Part shown: piece by piece, positions 9,123 through 19,740 of the stretch
How the letters are laid out: each line of letters starts with the position of its first letter
How positions within the stretch are numbered: position 1 is the stretch's first letter
Assembly (NCBI RefSeq): GCF_041431415.1
Contig: NZ_CP107845.1
Coordinates: 4,774,001 to 4,838,000, forward strand
DNA: 64,000 nucleotides
From: Streptomyces sp. NBC_00513
Lineage (GTDB): Bacteria > Actinomycetota > Actinomycetes > Streptomycetales > Streptomycetaceae
Reading direction: 5' to 3'
The notes under the pieces: model-generated
Databases searched by the model: none
What the model was told of the DNA's origin: nothing
What the model saw: the letters and a program-made list of their open reading frames with translations, nothing else
Made by a program: the position numbers and the translations under genes

Positions 9123-9746
9123 ATGGCCGCCTCCCGCCTGGTCGTGCTGGTCTCAGGTTCCGGCACCAACCTCCAGGCCCTGCTCGACGCCATCGACGCC
9201 CACCCCGAAGGCCCGGAGGGCTTCGGTGCCCGCGTGGTCGCCGTCGGGGCCGACCGAGACGGCATCGCCGGGTTGGAGCGTGCCGAGAAGGCCGGGATCC
9301 CCACCTTCGTGTGCCCGGTCAAGGCGTACGCCACCCGCGCGGAGTGGGACGTCGCCCTCACCGAGGCGACCGCCGCCCACGCCCCGGACCTGGTCGTCTC
9401 GGCCGGGTTCATGAAGATCGTGGGTCAGGAGTTCATCGACCGCTTCGGCGGCCGGTTCATCAACACCCATCCCGCGCTGCTCCCCGCGTTCCCCGGCGCG
9501 CACGGCGTGCGCGACGCCCTCGCCTACGGCGCGAAGGTCACCGGCTGCACGGTCCACTTCGTGGACGGCGGCGTCGACACCGGTCCGATCATCGCCCAGG
9601 GTGTCGTCGAGATCCGGGACGGGGAAGACGAAGCCGCTCTCCATGAGCGCATCAAGGAAGTCGAGCGCACGCTGCTCGTCGACGTCGTGGGGCGCCTGGC
9701 CCGGCACGGCTACCGCATTGAGGGACGAAAGGTAACAATCCAGTGA
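9123..9746 (+). CDS. purN: Phosphoribosylglycinamide formyltransferase
   Basis: This enzyme transfers the formyl group of 10-formyl-THF to GAR, the third step of purine synthesis. It has 207 residues, the usual size. The phosphate loop [13 protein letters not shown] is at the N-terminus. The catalytic Asn/His lie in INTHPALLP (about residues 112-120) and the catalytic Asp in DTGPII. The ATG at 9123 follows a gagaaagg ribosome site. The frame extends upstream without homology, so that part was excluded. The stop codon overlaps the purH start by 4 bp, indicating translational coupling. Confidence 0.96.
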   Translation: MAASRLVVLVSGSGTNLQALLDAIDAHPEGPEGFGARVVAVGADRDGIAGLERAEKAGIPTFVCPVKAYATRAEWDVALTEATAAHAPDLVVSAGFMKIVGQEFIDRFGGRFINTHPALLPAFPGAHGVRDALAYGAKVTGCTVHFVDGGVDTGPIIAQGVVEIRDGEDEAALHERIKEVERTLLVDVVGRLARHGYRIEGRKVTIQ

Positions 9747-11347
9747 CCGCCGCAGACAGCAGCAGCAACGACCCGACCACGACCCAGCGGCCGATCCGTC
9801 GTGCGCTCATCAGCGTCTACGACAAGACGGGACTGGAAGACCTGGCCCGCGGCCTGCACGAGGCGGGCGTCGCGCTCGTCTCGACCGGCTCCACCGCCTC
9901 GAAGATCGCCGCGGCCGGTGTGCCCGTCACCAAGGTCGAGGAGCTCACCGGCTTCCCCGAGTGCCTCGACGGCCGCGTCAAGACCCTGCACCCGCGCGTG
10001 CACGCCGGCATCCTCGCCGACCTGCGGCTGGAGGACCACCGCAACCAGCTGGCCGGGCTGGGCGTCGAGCCGTTCGACCTGGTGATCGTCAACCTCTACC
10101 CCTTCCTGGCGACCGTCCAGTCGGGCGCGACCCCGGACGAGTGCGTCGAGCAGATCGACATCGGCGGTCCGTCGATGGTCCGCGCAGCGGCCAAGAACCA
10201 CCCGTCCGTCGCCGTGGTCACCAGCCCCGAGCGCTACGCCGACGTCCTCACCGCCGCCCGGGGCGGCGGCTTCGACCTGACCGCCCGCAAGCGGCTCGCG
10301 GCCGAGGCCTTCCAGCACACCGCGGCCTACGACGTGGCCGTCGCGTCCTGGTTCACGAACGCCTACGCCCCGGAGCCCGAGGCCGTCCTGCCCGAGTTCC
10401 TGGCCGAGGCCTGGGAGCGCAAGTCGACCCTGCGCTACGGCGAGAACCCCCACCAGGCCGCCGCCCTCTACACCGACGGCCGGCCGGGCGGGCTCGCCAA
10501 CGCCGAGCAGCTGCACGGCAAGGAGATGTCCTTCAACAACTACGTGGACACCGAGGCCGCCCGCCGCGCCGCCCACGACCACGAAGAGCCCTGCGTCGCG
10601 ATCATCAAGCACGCCAACCCGTGCGGCATCGCCGTCGACAAGGACGTGGCCGCCGCCCACCGCAAGGCGCACGCCTGCGACCCGCTGTCCGCCTTCGGCG
10701 GCGTCATCGCCGTCAACCGCCCGGTGACCGTCGAGCTCGCCGAGCAGGTCGCGGAGATCTTCACCGAGGTCATCGCCGCCCCCGACTACGAGGCCGGCGC
10801 GGTCGAGATCCTGGCGAAGAAGAAGAACATCCGGATCCTGAAGGTGGCCGGCTCCCCGCACCAGCCGGGAGACCTCAAGCTCATCTCCGGCGGCGCGCTG
10901 CTCCAGCAGAGCGACACGTTCGCCGAGGGAGCGGGCCGGGCCGAGGGTGACGACCCGGCCAACTGGACCCTCGCCACCGGCGAGGCGCTCTCCGCCGACG
11001 AGCTCGCCGAGCTGTCCTTCGCGTGGAAGGCCTGCCGCGCCGTCAAGTCCAACGCGATCCTGCTCGCCAAGGACGGCGCCTCGGTCGGCGTCGGCATGGG
11101 ACAGGTCAACCGGGTCGACTCCGCGAAGCTCGCCGTCGAGCGGGCCGGCGCCGAGCGCGCTCGCGGCTCGTACGCCGCGTCCGACGCCTTCTTCCCCTTC
11201 CCCGACGGGCTGGAGATCCTGACCGCCGCGGGCATCAAGGCCGTGGTCCAGCCGGGCGGTTCGATGCGTGACGAGCTGGTCATCGAGGCCGCCAAGGCCG
11301 CGGGCGTGACGATGTACTTCACCGGTACCCGTCACTTCTTCCACTGA
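9743..11347 (+). CDS. purH: Bifunctional AICAR transformylase / IMP cyclohydrolase
   Basis: PurH catalyses the last two steps to IMP: formylation of AICAR (ZMP) by 10-formyl-THF, then ring closure. The 534 residues show the MGS-like cyclohydrolase domain at the N-terminus ([20 protein letters not shown]). The transformylase domain carries [10 protein letters not shown] near residue 289. The GTG start overlaps the purN stop as GTGA. Its substrate ZMP is the signal precursor for the riboswitch found before glyA in this window. A hairpin follows the gene. Confidence 0.97.
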   Translation: MTAADSSSNDPTTTQRPIRRALISVYDKTGLEDLARGLHEAGVALVSTGSTASKIAAAGVPVTKVEELTGFPECLDGRVKTLHPRVHAGILADLRLEDHRNQLAGLGVEPFDLVIVNLYPFLATVQSGATPDECVEQIDIGGPSMVRAAAKNHPSVAVVTSPERYADVLTAARGGGFDLTARKRLAAEAFQHTAAYDVAVASWFTNAYAPEPEAVLPEFLAEAWERKSTLRYGENPHQAAALYTDGRPGGLANAEQLHGKEMSFNNYVDTEAARRAAHDHEEPCVAIIKHANPCGIAVDKDVAAAHRKAHACDPLSAFGGVIAVNRPVTVELAEQVAEIFTEVIAAPDYEAGAVEILAKKKNIRILKVAGSPHQPGDLKLISGGALLQQSDTFAEGAGRAEGDDPANWTLATGEALSADELAELSFAWKACRAVKSNAILLAKDGASVGVGMGQVNRVDSAKLAVERAGAERARGSYAASDAFFPFPDGLEILTAAGIKAVVQPGGSMRDELVIEAAKAAGVTMYFTGTRHFFH

Positions 11348-11364
11348 CCGGACCCCGTCCGCAC

Positions 11365-11407
11365 ACGACGAAGGCCGCGCCCCGGAAGGGGGCGCGGCCT
11401 TCGTCGT
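11365..11407. terminator. Bidirectional terminator between purH and a converging gene
   Basis: A perfect 19-bp stem runs from acgacgaaggccgcgcccc (11365-11383) to its complement at 11389-11407, with a 5-nt loop. It sits between the ends of two converging genes. Confidence 0.9.
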
Positions 11408-11417
11408 GCGGTGTGCG

Positions 11418-12011
11418 TCAGACGTTGCGCTGACGGTTGAACCAGGCCGAGCCGTCGGACTTGGCGACGAACACGATGACGAGGATCAGCAGCACCAGGT
11501 GCACGAGGCTGAGCGGGAAGAACGGGTACAGGCTCAGGGCGATGCCCAGACCGGCGTAGACCATGATGCCGATGCGGGCACCGTTGCCGCCCTTGCCGCA
11601 CTGGATGCCCAGCACGATGGACGCGACCAGGTAGACCACGGCCAGGGCGATGAGCCCATACAGCACGCCGGAGCCCAGCTTGGCCATGTCCTCGAACTGC
11701 GCGTTGCCCTGGAGGTCGGGCTCCTGCTTCAGTCGCTCGATCAGGGCGATGGCGGCGAAGAGCACGCCGACGCCGACGACCTGGAGACCGGCGATCACGT
11801 ACAGCATGACGCGGGCGGCCTTCACGCCACCGGGCATCGTCTGCGGAACGCCCGGGTAGCCGCCCGGGTAGGCCGGGGCGCCGCCCGGGTATCCGTAGCC
11901 GCCCTGGGGCGGGACGCCCTGCGGGGCCTGCTGCGGGTAGCCGTAGCCGGGCTGGCCCTGCGGCGGCTGCTGCTGCTGTCCGTACGGGTTGTTCGGGTCG
12001 CCGAAGCTCAT
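11418..12011 (-). CDS. Membrane protein with Gln/Pro/Gly-rich N-terminus
   Basis: The protein has 197 residues. The first 60 or so are rich in Gln, Pro, Gly and Tyr (PYGQQQQPPQGQPGYGYPQQ). Four or so hydrophobic segments follow: near 68-90 (VMLYVIAGLQVVGVGVLFAA), 115-140, 145-165 and 170-188. The start at 12011 was chosen because a ggagga site precedes it. The longer upstream reading lacks one. Proteins of this architecture are common in actinobacteria and often sit in the envelope, but no function can be read. It converges on purH with a shared terminator. Confidence 0.75.
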   Translation of the reverse strand: MSFGDPNNPYGQQQQPPQGQPGYGYPQQAPQGVPPQGGYGYPGGAPAYPGGYPGVPQTMPGGVKAARVMLYVIAGLQVVGVGVLFAAIALIERLKQEPDLQGNAQFEDMAKLGSGVLYGLIALAVVYLVASIVLGIQCGKGGNGARIGIMVYAGLGIALSLYPFFPLSLVHLVLLILVIVFVAKSDGSAWFNRQRNV

Positions 12012-12278
12012 CTTGGGGTGTTCCTCCGTGGAAGTGCGGGGACGCACGGCACTATCGGAGGAACTCTGCACTTCTCTGCGGTCCGCCCCCCGGCACTGCC
12101 CGCGGCACTCATTGCCCGTCATCGTGGTCCGGTCGACCCCGCGTTGTCCAGCCGGGGCGCGAGCGGCGTGCCACTTGTTGTGCAAGTGCAATGAACCATG
12201 TCACCCGCGTACACCCGGCGGTCCACCGGAGACCCCTTGACTGGAACCGGGGCCACTCCATCCGGGAGGATGGGGGGC

Positions 12279-13139
12279 ATGACCGCCCAGATTCTCGATG
12301 GCAAGGCCACCGCAGCCGCGATCAAGTCCGAACTGACCGCCCGCGTGGCGACGCTGAAGGCCCGGGGCATCACCCCCGGCCTCGGCACCCTGCTGGTCGG
12401 TGACGATCCGGGCAGCCGCTGGTACGTCAACGGCAAGCACAAGGACTGCGCCGAGGTCGGCATCGCCTCCATCCAGCGCGAACTGCCCGCGACGGCCTCC
12501 CAGGAGGACATCGAGGAGGTCGTGCGGGAACTCAACGCCAACCCCGAGTGCACCGGCTACATCGTCCAACTCCCGCTCCCCAAGGGCATCGACACCAACC
12601 GCGTCCTGGAACTGATGGACCCGACCAAGGACGCCGACGGCCTGCACCCCATGTCGCTCGGCCGGCTCGTGCTGAACGAGCCGGGCCCGCTGCCCTGCAC
12701 CCCGTACGGGATCGTCGAGCTGCTCCGCCACCACGGGGTCGAGATCAACGGCGCGCACGTCGTGGTCCTGGGTCGAGGCATCACCGTGGGCCGCTCGATC
12801 GGCCTGCTCCTGACCCGCAAGTCCGAGAACGCGACCGTGACCCTGTGCCACACCGGCACGCGCGACCTGTCCGGGCTGCTGCGCCGGGCCGACATCGTCG
12901 TCGCGGCGGCCGGTGTCCCGCACCTGGTCAAGCCGGAGGACGTGAAGCCGGGCGCGGCCGTCCTCGACGTCGGCGTGAGCCGCGACGAGAACGGGAAGAT
13001 CGTCGGCGACGTGCACCCCGGTGTCGCCGAGGTGGCCGGCTGGATCTCGCCGAACCCGGGCGGTGTCGGCCCGATGACCCGCGCCCAGCTGCTCGTCAAC
13101 GTCGTCGAGGCGGCGGAGCGGACGACCAGTGCGGGCTGA
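12279..13139 (+). CDS. folD: Methylenetetrahydrofolate dehydrogenase / methenyl-THF cyclohydrolase
   Basis: FolD interconverts 5,10-methylene-THF and 10-formyl-THF using NADP, supplying PurN and PurH. It has 286 residues, normal for the family. The catalytic Tyr and Lys are in [10 protein letters not shown], the signature QLPLPKGID is present, and the NADP loop reads [13 protein letters not shown]. The last position is usually Pro, so Ser is a mild variant. The ATG at 12279 follows a gggagga site, and the upstream open frame was excluded. Its 3' end overlaps the next gene by 11 bp. Confidence 0.95.
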   Translation: MTAQILDGKATAAAIKSELTARVATLKARGITPGLGTLLVGDDPGSRWYVNGKHKDCAEVGIASIQRELPATASQEDIEEVVRELNANPECTGYIVQLPLPKGIDTNRVLELMDPTKDADGLHPMSLGRLVLNEPGPLPCTPYGIVELLRHHGVEINGAHVVVLGRGITVGRSIGLLLTRKSENATVTLCHTGTRDLSGLLRRADIVVAAAGVPHLVKPEDVKPGAAVLDVGVSRDENGKIVGDVHPGVAEVAGWISPNPGGVGPMTRAQLLVNVVEAAERTTSAG

Positions 13140-13782
13140 GCGCGACACGGAACCGGCGGAACCGGCGGAGGCCCCGGCGCCGAGGGCGCCCGAGGGCGCC
13201 GTCGAGCCGACGAAGGGGCGGCAGCCGCAGCCGCTCCCCGTCGAGAGCGACGCGGGCGACGCGGCCGACGCGGCCGACGCGGCCGAGCCGGCCGAGCCGG
13301 TCGAGGCAGACGCCGCGGGTGACGAGAGCGACGCGGGCGACGCGGGCGAGGTCGCGGGCGAGGTCGACGGCGAGGGGCCGGAGGCGGCGGGGGCGAAGTC
13401 CCGCCGCTTCCCCTCGGTCACCCGGGACACCGCACGCCCCGAGGGCGGCGGCCGGGCCGCGCCCGGGGGTGCGCCCGCCCCGGCGCGTCAGTGGCCGATG
13501 CTCAGCGTGCTGGCCGCCACCGCGATCGGGCTGCTCACCACGGCGATCGGGTACCCGCGCGTCGGGTGCCTGATCATCGGGGCCGCGCTGATCGCGGGAG
13601 CGGTCATGCGCTGGATACTGCCGTCGGTGGGCATGCTCGCCGTGCGGTCCCGGTTCACGGACATGGTCACGTACGGGCTGCTGGGGGCGTCGATCATCCT
13701 GCTCGCGCTGGTCGTGCAAGCCCCCAAGGCGTGGCTGGAGATCCCCTTCCTGACCGACGTGGTCCGCTTCACCGTGCGCTAG
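13129..13782 (+). CDS. DUF3017 family membrane protein
   Basis: This 217-residue protein starts at a GTG inside the end of folD (11-bp overlap), so it is probably co-translated with it. Residues 1 to about 120 are acidic Ala/Glu/Asp/Pro-rich low complexity with EPAEPAE and DAADAADAA runs. The conserved part is C-terminal, with three hydrophobic segments ([49 protein letters not shown]). It matches DUF3017, an actinobacterial membrane family found directly after folD. No role is known. Confidence 0.8.
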   Translation: MRAERDTEPAEPAEAPAPRAPEGAVEPTKGRQPQPLPVESDAGDAADAADAAEPAEPVEADAAGDESDAGDAGEVAGEVDGEGPEAAGAKSRRFPSVTRDTARPEGGGRAAPGGAPAPARQWPMLSVLAATAIGLLTTAIGYPRVGCLIIGAALIAGAVMRWILPSVGMLAVRSRFTDMVTYGLLGASIILLALVVQAPKAWLEIPFLTDVVRFTVR

Positions 13783-15162
<1,380 letters not shown>

Positions 15163-15167
15163 TCGAA

Positions 15168-15229
15168 CCCGTACGCACGGCGAAGCGCCCCGGCCACACC
15201 AGGCCGGGGCGCTTCGGCGTTCGTACGGG
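15168..15229. terminator. Long bidirectional terminator after mdh
   Basis: The inner stem cgaagcgccccggcc (15181-15195) pairs perfectly with 15202-15216 around a 6-nt loop. Outer arms cccgtacg and cgtacggg extend it to 15168-15229. It separates mdh from the converging AhpD-like gene. Confidence 0.9.
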
Positions 15230-15235
15230 GCGGGC

Positions 15236-15739
15236 TCAGTGCTTGAACATGCCCGGGGTGTAGTGCCCCGGCGCGAGGCGACAGGTCACGCCGAACCGGT
15301 TCCAGGCGTTGATCGCCGTGATCACGGCGATCAACTGGGCCAGTTCGGTCTCGTCGAACAGCTCGGCCGCCTTCCCGTACACCGCGTCCGGCACGAACCC
15401 GTCCGTCAGGACGGTCACCGCCTCGGTCAGCTCGATCGCCGCCAGCTCCCGCTCGGTGTAGAAGTGCCGGGACTCCTCCCAGGCGCCGAGCTGGATCAGC
15501 CGCTCGACGCTCTCGCCGGCGGCCAGCGCGTCCTTGGTGTGCATGTCCAGGCAGAACGCGCAGTGGTTGATCTGCGAGGCGCGCACCTTGACCAGCTCGA
15601 CCAGCGTCGGGTCCAGGCCCTTGCGGGCTGCGACCTCCAGGGACACCAGGGCCTTGTACACGTCGGGGACCAGCTTGGCCCACTGGAGGCGGGCGGGGTG
15701 CTCGGGGGCGTACGCGGGGGTTTCGTTCGTCGTCGTCAT
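15236..15739 (-). CDS. Carboxymuconolactone decarboxylase / AhpD-like protein
   Basis: The protein has 167 residues of the CMD/AhpD alpha-helical family. The redox pair and proton-relay histidine are visible in INHCAFCLDMHT (CxxC then His) near residue 60. Such proteins are small peroxidase-like or decarboxylase-like enzymes, often alkylhydroperoxidase-related. The start at 15739 gives the expected MTTTNETPAYAPEHPAR beginning. It is transcribed divergently from a MocR regulator only 40 bp away, so that regulator is the likely controller. The substrate is unknown. Confidence 0.88.
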   Translation of the reverse strand: MTTTNETPAYAPEHPARLQWAKLVPDVYKALVSLEVAARKGLDPTLVELVKVRASQINHCAFCLDMHTKDALAAGESVERLIQLGAWEESRHFYTERELAAIELTEAVTVLTDGFVPDAVYGKAAELFDETELAQLIAVITAINAWNRFGVTCRLAPGHYTPGMFKH

Positions 15740-15779
15740 GGCTCCACCGTAGGAGCCCGGCGGCCCGCCGATATGGTCC

Positions 15780-17186
15780 ATGTTCATGACGGAATCCTGG
15801 GCCACTTTCGGCGCCGACCTGCATATCGACCTTTCCGCCGGGCGCGGGCTGAGAGCCGGACTGACCGAGGCGCTGCGCGAGGCCGCGCGCAACGGTCGGC
15901 TCGCCCCGGGAACCCGACTGCCTTCCTCCAGGTCCCTGGCCGTCGACCTCGGCATCGCCCGCAACACGGTCGCCGAGGCCTACGCCGAACTCGTCGCCGA
16001 GGGCTGGCTGACCGCCCGTCACGGCTCGGGCACCCGGGTCGCGGAACGTGCCGTGCCGCGCCGCCCCGCCCGTGCCGCACGAGTCCGGCCACCCGCCCGG
16101 CGGGGGCCCGCGTACAGCTTCGTACCGGGCTCTCCGGACCTCGGCGGCTTCCCGCGCACCGCCTGGTCGGCGGCGGCCCGCAAGGCCCTCGCGGCCGCCC
16201 CGAACGACGCCTTCGGGTACGCGGTGGACGCGCGCGGCCGGATCGAGCTGCGCGAGGCGCTGGCCGGCTACCTGGCCCGCGCCCGGGGGGTGGACGCCGA
16301 CCCCGACCGGATCGTGCTGTGCGCCGGGTTCGCGCACGGGCTGACGCTGCTCGCCCGGACGCTGCGGGCGCGCCGGGTCCGCGAGGTGGCCGTGGAGGGC
16401 TGGAGCCTCGACGTGCACCGGGACCTGCTCACCGGGGCCGGGCTGCGGACCCGCCCCCTGTGGCTGGACGGCGCGGGCGCCCGTACGGAGGACCTGACGG
16501 CGGCGTCGGGGGCGGTGCTCCTCACGCCCGCGCACCAGTTCCCGACGGGCGTCGCGTTGACCCCGGGGCGGCGGGCGGCGGCCGTGGACTGGGCCAGGAC
16601 CACGGGCGGGCTGATCCTGGAGGACGACTACGACGGGGAGTTCCGCTACGACCGCCAGCCCGTCGGGGCGCTCCAGGGGCTGGACCCGGACCGGGTCGTG
16701 TACCTGGGCACGGCGAGCAAGTCGCTGGCGCCGGGGCTGCGCACGGGCTGGATGGTGGTGCCGGCCGGGCTGGTGGACGAGGTGCTGGCGGCGAAGGGGC
16801 ACACCGACTGGATGTCGGGCGCGCCGGACCAGTTGACGCTGGCGGAGTTCATCCGCTCCGGGGCGTACGACCGGCACGTCCGGAGCATGCGGCTGCGCTA
16901 CCGGCGCCGGCGTGACGCCCTGGTGGAGGCCCTGGCCCCGCGGACGGCGGTGACCGTCTCCGGCATCGCGGCGGGTCTGCACGCGGTGCTCGACCTCCCG
17001 GCCGGCACGGAACGCCCCCTGATCCAGGCGGCGGCCTGGCACGACCTGGCCCTGGAGGGCCTGTCCCGCTTCCGGCACCCGGATTCGGCCATGCCGGCGC
17101 GGGACGCGTTGGTGCTCGGCTACGGGACCCCGTCGGAGAGCGCGTGGTCGGGGGCGCTGGCGGCGTTGGAGGCGACCCTCCCGTAG
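15780..17186 (+). CDS. MocR/PdxR-type regulator (GntR HTH fused to aminotransferase fold)
   Basis: The protein has 468 residues. A GntR-family winged helix-turn-helix at about residues 20-85 (LPSSRSLAVDLGIARNTVAEAY) is followed by a class-I aminotransferase-like domain. The PLP lysine is in GTASKSLAPGLRTG. MocR proteins sense PLP or amino compounds and regulate the neighbouring divergent gene, here the AhpD-like gene, from a 40-bp shared control region. ATG at 15780 or 15786 could be used. It is not certain to control pyridoxine genes, since none are adjacent. Confidence 0.88.
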   Translation: MFMTESWATFGADLHIDLSAGRGLRAGLTEALREAARNGRLAPGTRLPSSRSLAVDLGIARNTVAEAYAELVAEGWLTARHGSGTRVAERAVPRRPARAARVRPPARRGPAYSFVPGSPDLGGFPRTAWSAAARKALAAAPNDAFGYAVDARGRIELREALAGYLARARGVDADPDRIVLCAGFAHGLTLLARTLRARRVREVAVEGWSLDVHRDLLTGAGLRTRPLWLDGAGARTEDLTAASGAVLLTPAHQFPTGVALTPGRRAAAVDWARTTGGLILEDDYDGEFRYDRQPVGALQGLDPDRVVYLGTASKSLAPGLRTGWMVVPAGLVDEVLAAKGHTDWMSGAPDQLTLAEFIRSGAYDRHVRSMRLRYRRRRDALVEALAPRTAVTVSGIAAGLHAVLDLPAGTERPLIQAAAWHDLALEGLSRFRHPDSAMPARDALVLGYGTPSESAWSGALAALEATLP

Positions 17187-17214
17187 GGGGCGCGGGCGGC
17201 GTGCGGAGCGCGGG

Positions 17215-18093
17215 TCAGGGGACCGGATCGGCCACCGGGCCGGCCGGGTCCGCGGGGTCGGCCGGGTCCGCCGGGGGTTCGCCGAAGCGGGCCAGGGCCA
17301 GCGAACCGGCCACGGCCACCACGAAGCCGAGCACCGCCAACCAGGCCAGCCCCTCGCGGGTGCGGTCCCCGAGCCACACCACCCCCACCGCCGCCGGGCC
17401 GATCGTCTCGCCCAGCACCATGCCGGCCGTGGCGGCCGTCACCGAGCCGCGTTGCAGGGCCGAGGTGAGCAGCAGGAAGGCGGCGCCGCCGCCCAACAGG
17501 AGCGCGTACAGGGCCGGGTCGGTCAGCGCCGACCAGGAGACCCCGTCGATCAGGCGGACCGCGACCTCCACCACCCCGAAGCCCGTTCCGGCCGCGAAGC
17601 CGAGCACCAGCGGCCGGGAGCGGTCCGGCAGGCCGCCGGCCGCCGCCCCCACCAGCAGCACCAGGACCGCCACCGCGAGCAACCCCCACTCCAGGGCGGG
17701 CGGACCGGTCCCGGAGCCCTCCTCCCCGGAGGCGAGCCCCAGCATCAGCAGCCCCGCGCTCACCACGGCGACGGCCGCCCACTCCCTCCGGTTCAGCCGT
17801 ACGCGCAGCAGTCGGGCCGCGACCACCGCCGTCACCGCGAGGCTGGCCGCCAGCGCGGCCCCCACCGCGTAGATCGGGATGTGCCGCAGGGCGATGATCT
17901 GGAGGATGAAGCCGACCCCGTCGAGGCCGAGCCCCGCCAGGTACCGCCACTGGCGCAGGGCCCGCAGCAGGAGCGCGGCGTCCACGCCGGACCCGGTTCC
18001 CGGCTCCGCCGCCCGCGCCGCCATGGCCTGGAGGACCGAGGCCGTACCGAAACAGACCGCCGCACCGAGTGCGCAAATCATCCCAACAAGCAC
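17215..18093 (-). CDS. DMT-superfamily (EamA-like) transporter
   Basis: An integral membrane protein of 292 residues with about nine or ten hydrophobic segments in two similar halves, as in EamA/DMT exporters. The N-terminus MICALGAAVCFGTASVLQAM and the later GETIGPAAVGVVWLGD segment are typical. The C-terminus is a Pro/Ala/Asp repeat (PADPADPADPAGP). The start is a GTG. The substrate cannot be told from the sequence. It is convergent with the MocR gene. Confidence 0.8.
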   Translation of the reverse strand: MLVGMICALGAAVCFGTASVLQAMAARAAEPGTGSGVDAALLLRALRQWRYLAGLGLDGVGFILQIIALRHIPIYAVGAALAASLAVTAVVAARLLRVRLNRREWAAVAVVSAGLLMLGLASGEEGSGTGPPALEWGLLAVAVLVLLVGAAAGGLPDRSRPLVLGFAAGTGFGVVEVAVRLIDGVSWSALTDPALYALLLGGGAAFLLLTSALQRGSVTAATAGMVLGETIGPAAVGVVWLGDRTREGLAWLAVLGFVVAVAGSLALARFGEPPADPADPADPAGPVADPVP

Positions 18094-18206
18094 GAACCGA
18101 CTCTAGGTCACCGTCGTGACGAGGGTGTGACGACGGCTGGATTCCATCCCCCGGTCACCCCGCTCTAGTCTGTCGGGAGCACGCCACCCAGGGGGAGCGA
18201 ACTCAC

Positions 18207-18506
18207 ATGGACACCAGCAGCACCAATCGGCGCCGGATGCGCTCGGGCGCCGTCGCGCTCGGCGGCATGGGCCTGCTCGCCGCGACCCTCGTCGCCTGCG
18301 GCAGCAGCGACGAGCCCGACAAGCGGTGCGCGTCCCGCTCCACGCTGAACCACCTGAACAACAAGGAATGCAAGAGCGGCGGCACCGGCGCGTACTACTA
18401 CGGCGGCAGCGTCGCCAACGGCAAGGTCGGCGGCGGCAGCTTCGACAAGTCCGCCGTCACCCGCGGCGGCATCGGCAAGAGCCACTCCGGCTCCAGCGGC
18501 GGCTGA
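18207..18506 (+). CDS. Small lipoprotein with a YgiB (DUF1190)-like C-terminal motif
   Basis: This 99-residue protein has an arginine-rich n-region (NRRRMRSG), a hydrophobic stretch and a lipobox (LVAC, Cys about 31), so it should be exported and lipidated. The mature part is rich in Ser and Gly and ends in SAVTRGGIGKSHSGSSGG. That ending resembles the TRGGFG-plus-Ser-rich tail I remember from E. coli YgiB (DUF1190). A gggggag site precedes the ATG. The next gene, 6 bp downstream, encodes a YgiC-type ATP-grasp enzyme. E. coli has the same neighbour pair, so the two probably act together. No alignment was run. Confidence 0.65.
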   Translation: MDTSSTNRRRMRSGAVALGGMGLLAATLVACGSSDEPDKRCASRSTLNHLNNKECKSGGTGAYYYGGSVANGKVGGGSFDKSAVTRGGIGKSHSGSSGG

Positions 18507-18512
18507 TCCCGG

Positions 18513-19709
18513 GTGGAGCGGCACACGATCGAGCCACGCCCGAACTGGCAGCGGACCGTCGAGGAGCAGGGGGTGATCTACCCCCTGACCCGGTACCCCG
18601 ACGACAGCCTGCGCCCCTACTGGGACGAGAGCGCGTACTACTCGTTCTCCCTCCCGGAGGTCGAGGCGCTGGAGAACGTCGTCGAGGAACTGCACGCCAT
18701 GTGCCTCGCGGCGGCGGCCCACATCGTCGAGCACGACCGCTTCGCCGACCTCGGCATCACCGATCCGAAACTGGCCGCCCGCATCGCCGAGTCCTGGCGC
18801 CGGCGCGACGAGCAGCCCTCGCTCTACGGCCGCTTCGACCTGCGTTACGACGGCTCCGGCGGCCCGGCCAAGATGCTGGAGTACAACGCCGACACCCCGA
18901 CCTCCCTGGTGGAGGCGGCGAGCCCGCAGTGGTTCTGGATGGAGGAGCGGTTCCCCGGCGCGGACCAGTGGAACTCCCTCCACGAGCGGCTCGTCGACGC
19001 GTGGCGCCGGCAGGCCGAGCTGCTGCCGCCCGGTCCGGTGCACTTCGCGCACTCCGAGACCGACGAGCTCGGCGAGGACCTGATGACGGTCGCCTACCTC
19101 CAGGAGACCGCGGAGCAGGCCGGCCTGGACACCGTCGCCATGTCCGTCGAGCAGATCGGCTGGGACAGCCTCTCCGGCCGGTTCGTCGACGAGAAGCTCC
19201 GCTTCATCCGCGGCATCTTCAAGCTCTACCCGTGGGAGTGGCTGGTCTCGGACGAGTTCGGGCCCCAGGTGTTGGGCACCTACGACCACGGCGGCGGCTC
19301 GGGCACCACGGCCTGGATCGAGCCGCTGTGGAAGATGCTGCTCTCCAACAAGGCGCTGCTGGCGGTCCTGTGGGAGCTGTTCCCCGAACACCCGAACCTG
19401 CTGCCCGCCTACCTCGACGGCCCGCGCGAGCTCGCGGACACCACCGGCTACGTCGCCAAGCCCCTGCTGGGCCGCGAGGGCGCCGGGGTGACCCTGCACG
19501 AGGCGGGGGAGGACGGGGAGCCGTTCACCCCGGTGGACGACGAGACGTACGTCTTCCAGGCCCTGGCCCCGCTGCCCGACTTCGACGGCAACCGGGTGGT
19601 GCTCGGCGCGTGGGTCGTCGAGGAGGAGGCCGCGGGGCTGGGCATCCGGGAATCGGCGGGGCCGGTCACGGACGAGTACGCCCGCTTCCTGCCCCACGTC
19701 ATCCTCTAG
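18513..19709 (+). CDS. Glutathionylspermidine synthase-like ATP-grasp ligase (YgiC family)
   Basis: The protein has 398 residues. It shares the whole pattern of E. coli YgiC as I recall it: IEPRPNW at the start, PYWDESAYYSF, LYGRFDLRYDG, EYNADTPTSLVEA, FKLYPWEW, NKALLAVLWELFPEHPNLLPAY, KPLLGREGAGV, and GIRES near the end. These make the ATP-grasp catalytic core of the glutathionylspermidine-synthase family. The family has no amidase half here and probably forms an amide bond on an unknown substrate. It is probably co-transcribed with the small lipoprotein gene 6 bp upstream. The GTG start has only a weak ribosome site, which would fit translational coupling. Confidence 0.85.
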   Translation: MERHTIEPRPNWQRTVEEQGVIYPLTRYPDDSLRPYWDESAYYSFSLPEVEALENVVEELHAMCLAAAAHIVEHDRFADLGITDPKLAARIAESWRRRDEQPSLYGRFDLRYDGSGGPAKMLEYNADTPTSLVEAASPQWFWMEERFPGADQWNSLHERLVDAWRRQAELLPPGPVHFAHSETDELGEDLMTVAYLQETAEQAGLDTVAMSVEQIGWDSLSGRFVDEKLRFIRGIFKLYPWEWLVSDEFGPQVLGTYDHGGGSGTTAWIEPLWKMLLSNKALLAVLWELFPEHPNLLPAYLDGPRELADTTGYVAKPLLGREGAGVTLHEAGEDGEPFTPVDDETYVFQALAPLPDFDGNRVVLGAWVVEEEAAGLGIRESAGPVTDEYARFLPHVIL

Positions 19710-19740
19710 CCTCGTCGGCCCGTGAGGCCGGCGGGGCCCG

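Noticed and set aside
12012..12278. ZTP or other riboswitch before folD
   Set aside because: None of the pfl landmarks seen before glyA occurs in this leader.
19448..19702. Short minus-strand frame inside the ATP-grasp gene
   Set aside because: It has no homology and no ribosome site, and the plus-strand gene is well supported.
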